Of a stretch of 7,048 nt of DNA, positions 6,007-7,048 are shown in pieces. A program made the position numbers and the translations under genes. Source of the stretch: JAEUKA01 sp035340095 (lineage in GTDB: Bacteria > Myxococcota_A > Polyangia > Palsa-1104 > JAEUJZ01); contig DAORGN010000237.1 in NCBI GenBank assembly GCA_035340095.1, positions 1 to 7,048 on the forward strand, given 5' to 3'. The notes below the pieces were generated by a model that did no database searches, was not told where the DNA came from, and saw only the letters and a program-made list of their open reading frames with translations. Positions within the stretch are counted from its first letter, which is position 1. Each line of letters begins with the position of its first letter.

Positions 6007-7048
6007 ATGACTACCTTAGCTTCGTCGATACGTCCTCGCTGGGATCTTTCTCGTCGCACTGCGGCGTTCCCCTTTTTGGCAGCTCTAAAACAGCGTGTGC
6101 TGGTCTGCGACGGAGCGATGGGAACCATGCTCCAGCGCGCCGGGCTCACCGTGGACGACTTTGCTGGCAAAGACGGCTGCAACGAAATCCTGTGTGAAAC
6201 CCGGCCCAAAGCCGTTGCGGATGTGCATGCAGCGTACTTTGCGGCGGGCGCGGACATCGTCGAAACCAACAGCTTTGGCTCGACGTCGCTGGTGCTCGCG
6301 GAATACGGCATCGCCGATCGCGCTTACGATTTGTCGCGGCTTTCGGCGCAGATTGCTCGCCAGGTTGCGGACAGCTACTCGACGACGGATTGGCCGCGGT
6401 TTGTCGCCGGTTCCGTCGGTCCCACGACCAAATTGGTGACGCTTGGCCATGTGAGCTGGGACGATCTGTTTGCCTCTTACGCGACCCAGATGCGCGGACT
6501 CATCGACGGTGGAGCCGACTTTCTGCTGATCGAAACGGCGCAGGATCTGCTCAGCGTCAAGTGTGCGGTGCTGGCGGCTCGGCGCGCGATGGAAGAATCG
6601 GGTCGAGAAGTTCCCATTTTCACCCAGCTTACGATTGAGACGACTGGCACGATGCTGGTCGGTACGGACGTCACGGCGGCGCTGCCGGCGCTGGAAGCGA
6701 TCGAACCAGACGGCATTGGCCTAAACTGCGCGACGGGGCCGGACCTGATGCAAGAGCACGTCCGCTTCTTTGGCCAAAACGCGAGCCGTTTTGTATCGGT
6801 ACAGCCCAACGCCGGACTGCCGCGCAACGAAGGCGGCGTCGCGACGTATGACCTAAAGCCCGAGATGCTGGCCGACTTTCAGGAACGCTTTGTCCGAGAG
6901 TTTGGCGTGTCTTTGGTCGGTGGCTGCTGCGGCACCACGCCCGCGCACATCGCGGCCATCGCACGCACGGTCGCCGACCTCGCTCCGCGCCCGGTGCCCG
7001 AGGCCGCCCCGGCCATGCGGCTGTCCGGTCTCGAGCCGTTCACGATCG
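6007..7048 (+). CDS. metH: Cobalamin-dependent methionine synthase, homocysteine-binding domain (3' end outside window)
   Basis: An open frame of 347 codons running off the right edge. MetH transfers the methyl group of 5-methyltetrahydrofolate through cobalamin to homocysteine, making methionine in the cytoplasm. The visible part is the N-terminal homocysteine-binding barrel: DGAMGTMLQ (35-43), ETNSFGSTS (86-94), GSVGPTTK (135-142), GLNCATGP (238-245) and GGCCGTTPAHI (305-315). Cys241, Cys307 and Cys308 correspond to the three zinc ligands of E. coli MetH, so the domain looks catalytically intact. The last residues, MRLSGLEPFTI (337-347), match the linker that enters the pterin-binding domain of full MetH. 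This argues against a stand-alone homocysteine methyltransferase, although a split MetH cannot be excluded. ATG 6007 is the best start, with a weak upstream AGG; an in-frame GTG at 5989 is the alternative. Confidence 0.93.
   Translation, partial: MTTLASSIRPRWDLSRRTAAFPFLAALKQRVLVCDGAMGTMLQRAGLTVDDFAGKDGCNEILCETRPKAVADVHAAYFAAGADIVETNSFGSTSLVLAEYGIADRAYDLSRLSAQIARQVADSYSTTDWPRFVAGSVGPTTKLVTLGHVSWDDLFASYATQMRGLIDGGADFLLIETAQDLLSVKCAVLAARRAMEESGREVPIFTQLTIETTGTMLVGTDVTAALPALEAIEPDGIGLNCATGPDLMQEHVRFFGQNASRFVSVQPNAGLPRNEGGVATYDLKPEMLADFQERFVREFGVSLVGGCCGTTPAHIAAIARTVADLAPRPVPEAAPAMRLSGLEPFTI

Overview
The window is a moderately GC-rich bacterial chromosome segment from a Gram-negative organism. 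It carries one end of a type VI secretion system (T6SS) locus next to an outer-membrane-type lipoprotein gene and the housekeeping gene metH. T6SS sheath genes, an FHA regulator, and a surface lipoprotein with IPT/TIG and FG-GAP modules would suit a Myxococcota (former deltaproteobacterial) or similar proteobacterial genome. That placement is an inference; no taxonomic marker is present.

Left part (1-4030, all minus strand): transcription runs right to left as tssA, tssB, tssC, hcp (tssD). hcp is cut by the window edge after 18 codons. These genes encode the TssA organiser, the two contractile sheath subunits TssB and TssC, and the Hcp inner tube. Each intercistronic gap (134, 102 and 76 bases) contains an inverted repeat. 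The tssA-tssB one is followed by a T tract and resembles a terminator or attenuator. The tssB-tssC one is a 34-base stem-loop just ahead of the tssC ribosome binding site.

Middle (4031-4955): a 166-base divergent intergenic region holds a possible tssA promoter. Beyond it, on the plus strand, lies a gene for an FHA-domain protein with a C-terminal membrane anchor. It is probably a post-translational regulator of the T6SS, but the FHA core lacks the usual phosphate-contacting serine.

Right part (4956-7048): a 140-base convergent gap with a 15-base tandem repeat separates the FHA gene from a minus-strand lipoprotein gene. That lipoprotein stops at the point where a third FG-GAP calcium loop should begin. 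A 152-base divergent spacer then leads to plus-strand metH (cobalamin-dependent methionine synthase). Its homocysteine-binding domain is complete with all three zinc cysteines, and the gene runs off the right edge. The T6SS locus therefore appears to end near 4955, with unrelated genes beyond. Everything recognised belongs to known families. I saw no convincing sign of an entirely new system; the most interesting items are the intercistronic RNA structures, the atypical FHA core and the truncated lipoprotein.
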